A stretch of 7,823 nucleotides of DNA from SCUN01 sp964343975 (lineage in GTDB: Bacteria; Acidobacteriota; Vicinamibacteria; Vicinamibacterales; SCN-69-37). Shown piece by piece: positions 6,263 through 7,823 of this stretch. The DNA is taken from the NCBI GenBank assembly GCA_964343975.1, contig CAYFLU010000155.1:1-7823 (forward strand). The letters are read 5' to 3'. The position numbers and the translations under genes are program-made. The notes below the pieces were generated by a model. The model was not told the origin of the DNA. It made no database searches and saw only the letters and a list, made by a program, of their open reading frames with translations. Numbering within the stretch: position 1 is the first letter of the stretch; every line of letters starts with the position of its first letter.

Positions 6263-7081
6263 GTGGCCATCGATGTTCTTGCCGAGGTCGTGCAGAACCA
6301 CGCCCTCTCCGCCGACTACAACGTCGTCGTCTTTGCCGCGCCCGAATTGGCCCGGCTGGCGGCGCCCGGACAGTTCGTCATGCTCAAGCCGTCGACCGGG
6401 GACGACCCGCTGTTGCGGCGGCCGTTCTCGATTTTCGAGGTCATTCGCGGACCGCACGGCGAGCCGACGGGCATCTCGATCCTGAACAAGCGCGTGGGCA
6501 AAGGCACGTCGCTGCTCTATGCGGCGCGACCCGGCGATGCGCTGTCGATCGTCGGCCCGCTCGGGCAGCCCTGGCCGGACGTCACCGACACGGATGCGCA
6601 CTGGATGGTGGCGGGCGGCGTCGGCCTCGCGCCCTTCATCACGCTGGCCGAGCGGCTGGCCGCGCGCCGCGCGCCGATGACGCTCTACTACGGCGGCCGC
6701 AGCGCCTCGGATCTGTACTATGCATCGCTCTTCTCCGATCTCGGCGCCGAGCTCGTGCTCACGACCGAAGACGGCACGCGCGGGGAACATGGCCGCGTCA
6801 CGGCGCCGCTCGCGCGCGCGCTGGAATCGCGGGGGTCGACGCGCGTCACGCTCTACAGCTGCGGCCCCACGCCGATGATGCGCGCGGTGGCCACGCTCGG
6901 CGCCACGCACGGGTGCCAGACGTTCGTCTCGCTCGAACAGGTGATGGGCTGCGGCATGGGCGGCTGTTACAGCTGCGTCGTGCCGGTGCTCGAGCACGGG
7001 CAGCCGCACTTCGTGCGCTCCTGCCTCGACGGCCCGGTGTTCGATGCCGCGCGCCTCGTGTGGGAAGGGCTGGTGCACTGA
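6263..7081 (+). CDS. pyrK: Dihydroorotate dehydrogenase B, electron-transfer subunit
   Basis: The 272-residue protein is the FAD and [2Fe-2S] subunit of class 1B dihydroorotate dehydrogenase, passing electrons from PyrD to NAD+. It opens with the ferredoxin-reductase-like barrel: PGQFVMLKPS (35-44) and the FAD-binding RRPFSI (52-57). The NAD-binding part has AGGVGLAPF (117-125), LYYGGRS (141-147) and YSCGPTPMM (198-206). The cluster ligands are C230-X4-C235-X2-C238-X15-C254, the PyrK pattern. GTG at 6263 is chosen because it gives the usual short N-terminus (AIDVLAEVVQNHALSADY), although the frame stays open upstream and no Shine-Dalgarno is visible. Its TGA shares one base with the pyrD ATG, so the two subunits are probably made in a coupled way. 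Confidence 0.94.
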   Translation: MAIDVLAEVVQNHALSADYNVVVFAAPELARLAAPGQFVMLKPSTGDDPLLRRPFSIFEVIRGPHGEPTGISILNKRVGKGTSLLYAARPGDALSIVGPLGQPWPDVTDTDAHWMVAGGVGLAPFITLAERLAARRAPMTLYYGGRSASDLYYASLFSDLGAELVLTTEDGTRGEHGRVTAPLARALESRGSTRVTLYSCGPTPMMRAVATLGATHGCQTFVSLEQVMGCGMGGCYSCVVPVLEHGQPHFVRSCLDGPVFDAARLVWEGLVH

Positions 7082-7823
7082 TGGCGCGCGATCTCACCGT
7101 CCGCATCGGCGCCCTCACGCTCAAGAACCCGCTCATGGCGGCGTCCGGCTGCTACGGCTACGGCCTCGAATACGCCGGCTCGGTCGACATCGCGAGCCTC
7201 GGCGCGGTGGTCTCGAAGGGCCTCTTCATGAAGCCGCGCGAGGGCCACGCGCCGCCGCGCATCGTCGAAACACCGGCCGGCATGCTGAACGCCATCGGCC
7301 TTCAGGGCATCGGCGTTCATCGCTTCGTGGCCGAGAAGCTGCCGGAGCTGCGCCAGATGGGCGTCACGTCGATCGTGAACGTCTGCGGCACGACCATCGA
7401 TGAGTATTGCGAGGTCTCGCGCGTGCTCTCGGACGCCGAGGGCGTGGGCGCGATCGAGCTCAACATCTCGTGCCCCAACATCAAGGAAGGCGGCATCCAG
7501 TTCGGCTGCGTGCAGGAAAGCACCTACGCGGTCGTCTCGGCGGTGCGCAAGGCCACGCACCTGCCGCTCATGCCCAAACTCACGCCGAACGTCACCGATG
7601 TCGCGTCGTTTGCGCGGCAGTGTGAAGACGCGGGCGCGGATGCGGTGTCGCTCGTGAACACGTTCCTGGCGCTCGCGATCGACATCGAGACGCGGCGGCC
7701 GAAGCTCACGAACGGCATGGGCGGCCTCAGCGGCCCGGCCATCCGGCCGATCGCCGTGCGCATGGTCTACGAATGCGCGCAGGCGGTGAAGATTCCCGTC
7801 ATCGGCATGGGCGGCATCGCCAC
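7081..7823 (+). CDS. pyrD: Dihydroorotate dehydrogenase B, catalytic subunit (3' truncated by window)
   Basis: The first 247 residues of the FMN subunit are visible; the gene runs off the right edge, and the family's usual length is a little over 300. It oxidises dihydroorotate to orotate. Landmarks are LKNPLMAASGCYGYG (14-28), GLQGIGV (73-79), VNVCGTT (99-105), ELNISCPN (126-133) containing the catalytic base Cys131 expected of class 1 enzymes (class 2 uses Ser), MPKLTPNVTD (164-173), and the substrate/FMN-binding stretch from NTFLALAIDIETRRP (193-207) to GGLSGPAI (214-221), then GMGGI (242-246). With pyrK immediately upstream it is assigned to the NAD-dependent 1B type. The ATG at 7081 overlaps the pyrK stop by 1 nt, and a GGAAGGG stretch about 10 nt upstream may serve as ribosome-binding site. 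Confidence 0.96.
   Translation, partial: MARDLTVRIGALTLKNPLMAASGCYGYGLEYAGSVDIASLGAVVSKGLFMKPREGHAPPRIVETPAGMLNAIGLQGIGVHRFVAEKLPELRQMGVTSIVNVCGTTIDEYCEVSRVLSDAEGVGAIELNISCPNIKEGGIQFGCVQESTYAVVSAVRKATHLPLMPKLTPNVTDVASFARQCEDAGADAVSLVNTFLALAIDIETRRPKLTNGMGGLSGPAIRPIAVRMVYECAQAVKIPVIGMGGIA

Noticed and set aside
6245..7078. Minus-strand extension of the phosphatase-like frame across pyrK.
   Set aside because: The added residues are antisense to pyrK, have Arg/His-rich shadow composition and no family match. The first membrane segment begins right after the ATG at 6244.

Overview
This window is a pyrimidine (UMP) biosynthesis locus from a high-GC bacterium. Dense, overlapping, GC-biased genes, a PyrR regulator, a Thermus-type PyrE with a C-terminal Cys pair, and a class 1B dihydroorotate dehydrogenase (PyrK plus PyrD) suggest an environmental lineage such as Acidobacteriota or Gemmatimonadota. 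The sequence alone does not settle the phylum.

Layout. Positions 1-150 are a less GC-rich non-coding stretch with a possible leftward promoter and start site at the window edge. From 4389 down to 151 on the minus strand runs a compact operon: pyrR, pyrB, pyrC, pyrE, then a TIGR02757/DUF2400 gene. The first four are joined by three identical 4-nt ATGA overlaps, and the last follows after 48 nt. Upstream on the same strand, 64 nt before pyrR, ends a gene for a 596-residue membrane-anchored alkaline-phosphatase-superfamily protein (4454-6244). On the plus strand, diverging from it with only 18 nt between start codons, are pyrK (6263-7081) and pyrD (7081 to the right edge, truncated), which overlap by 1 nt.

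How the genes work together. PyrB makes carbamoyl-aspartate, PyrC cyclises it to dihydroorotate, PyrD with PyrK oxidises it to orotate using NAD+, and PyrE adds phosphoribose to give OMP. Carbamoyl-phosphate synthase (carAB) and OMP decarboxylase (pyrF) are not in the window. Control is probably through PyrR. The 64-nt leader before pyrR contains a 7-bp hairpin with a C-N-G-N-G-A hexaloop, matching the core of the known PyrR-binding loop, directly next to the pyrR Shine-Dalgarno sequence. This looks like translational repression rather than a Bacillus-type attenuator.

Main points for a second look: the predicted PyrR-binding loop; the phosphatase-like protein, which has lost the Asp-His pair of the second metal site (Gly-Trp instead); the very short divergent region with a probably leaderless pyrK; the non-canonical PyrE loop; and the DUF2400 protein with a C-terminal four-Cys cluster attached to the pyr operon. 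No mobile elements, CRISPR arrays, tRNA or rRNA genes were recognised.
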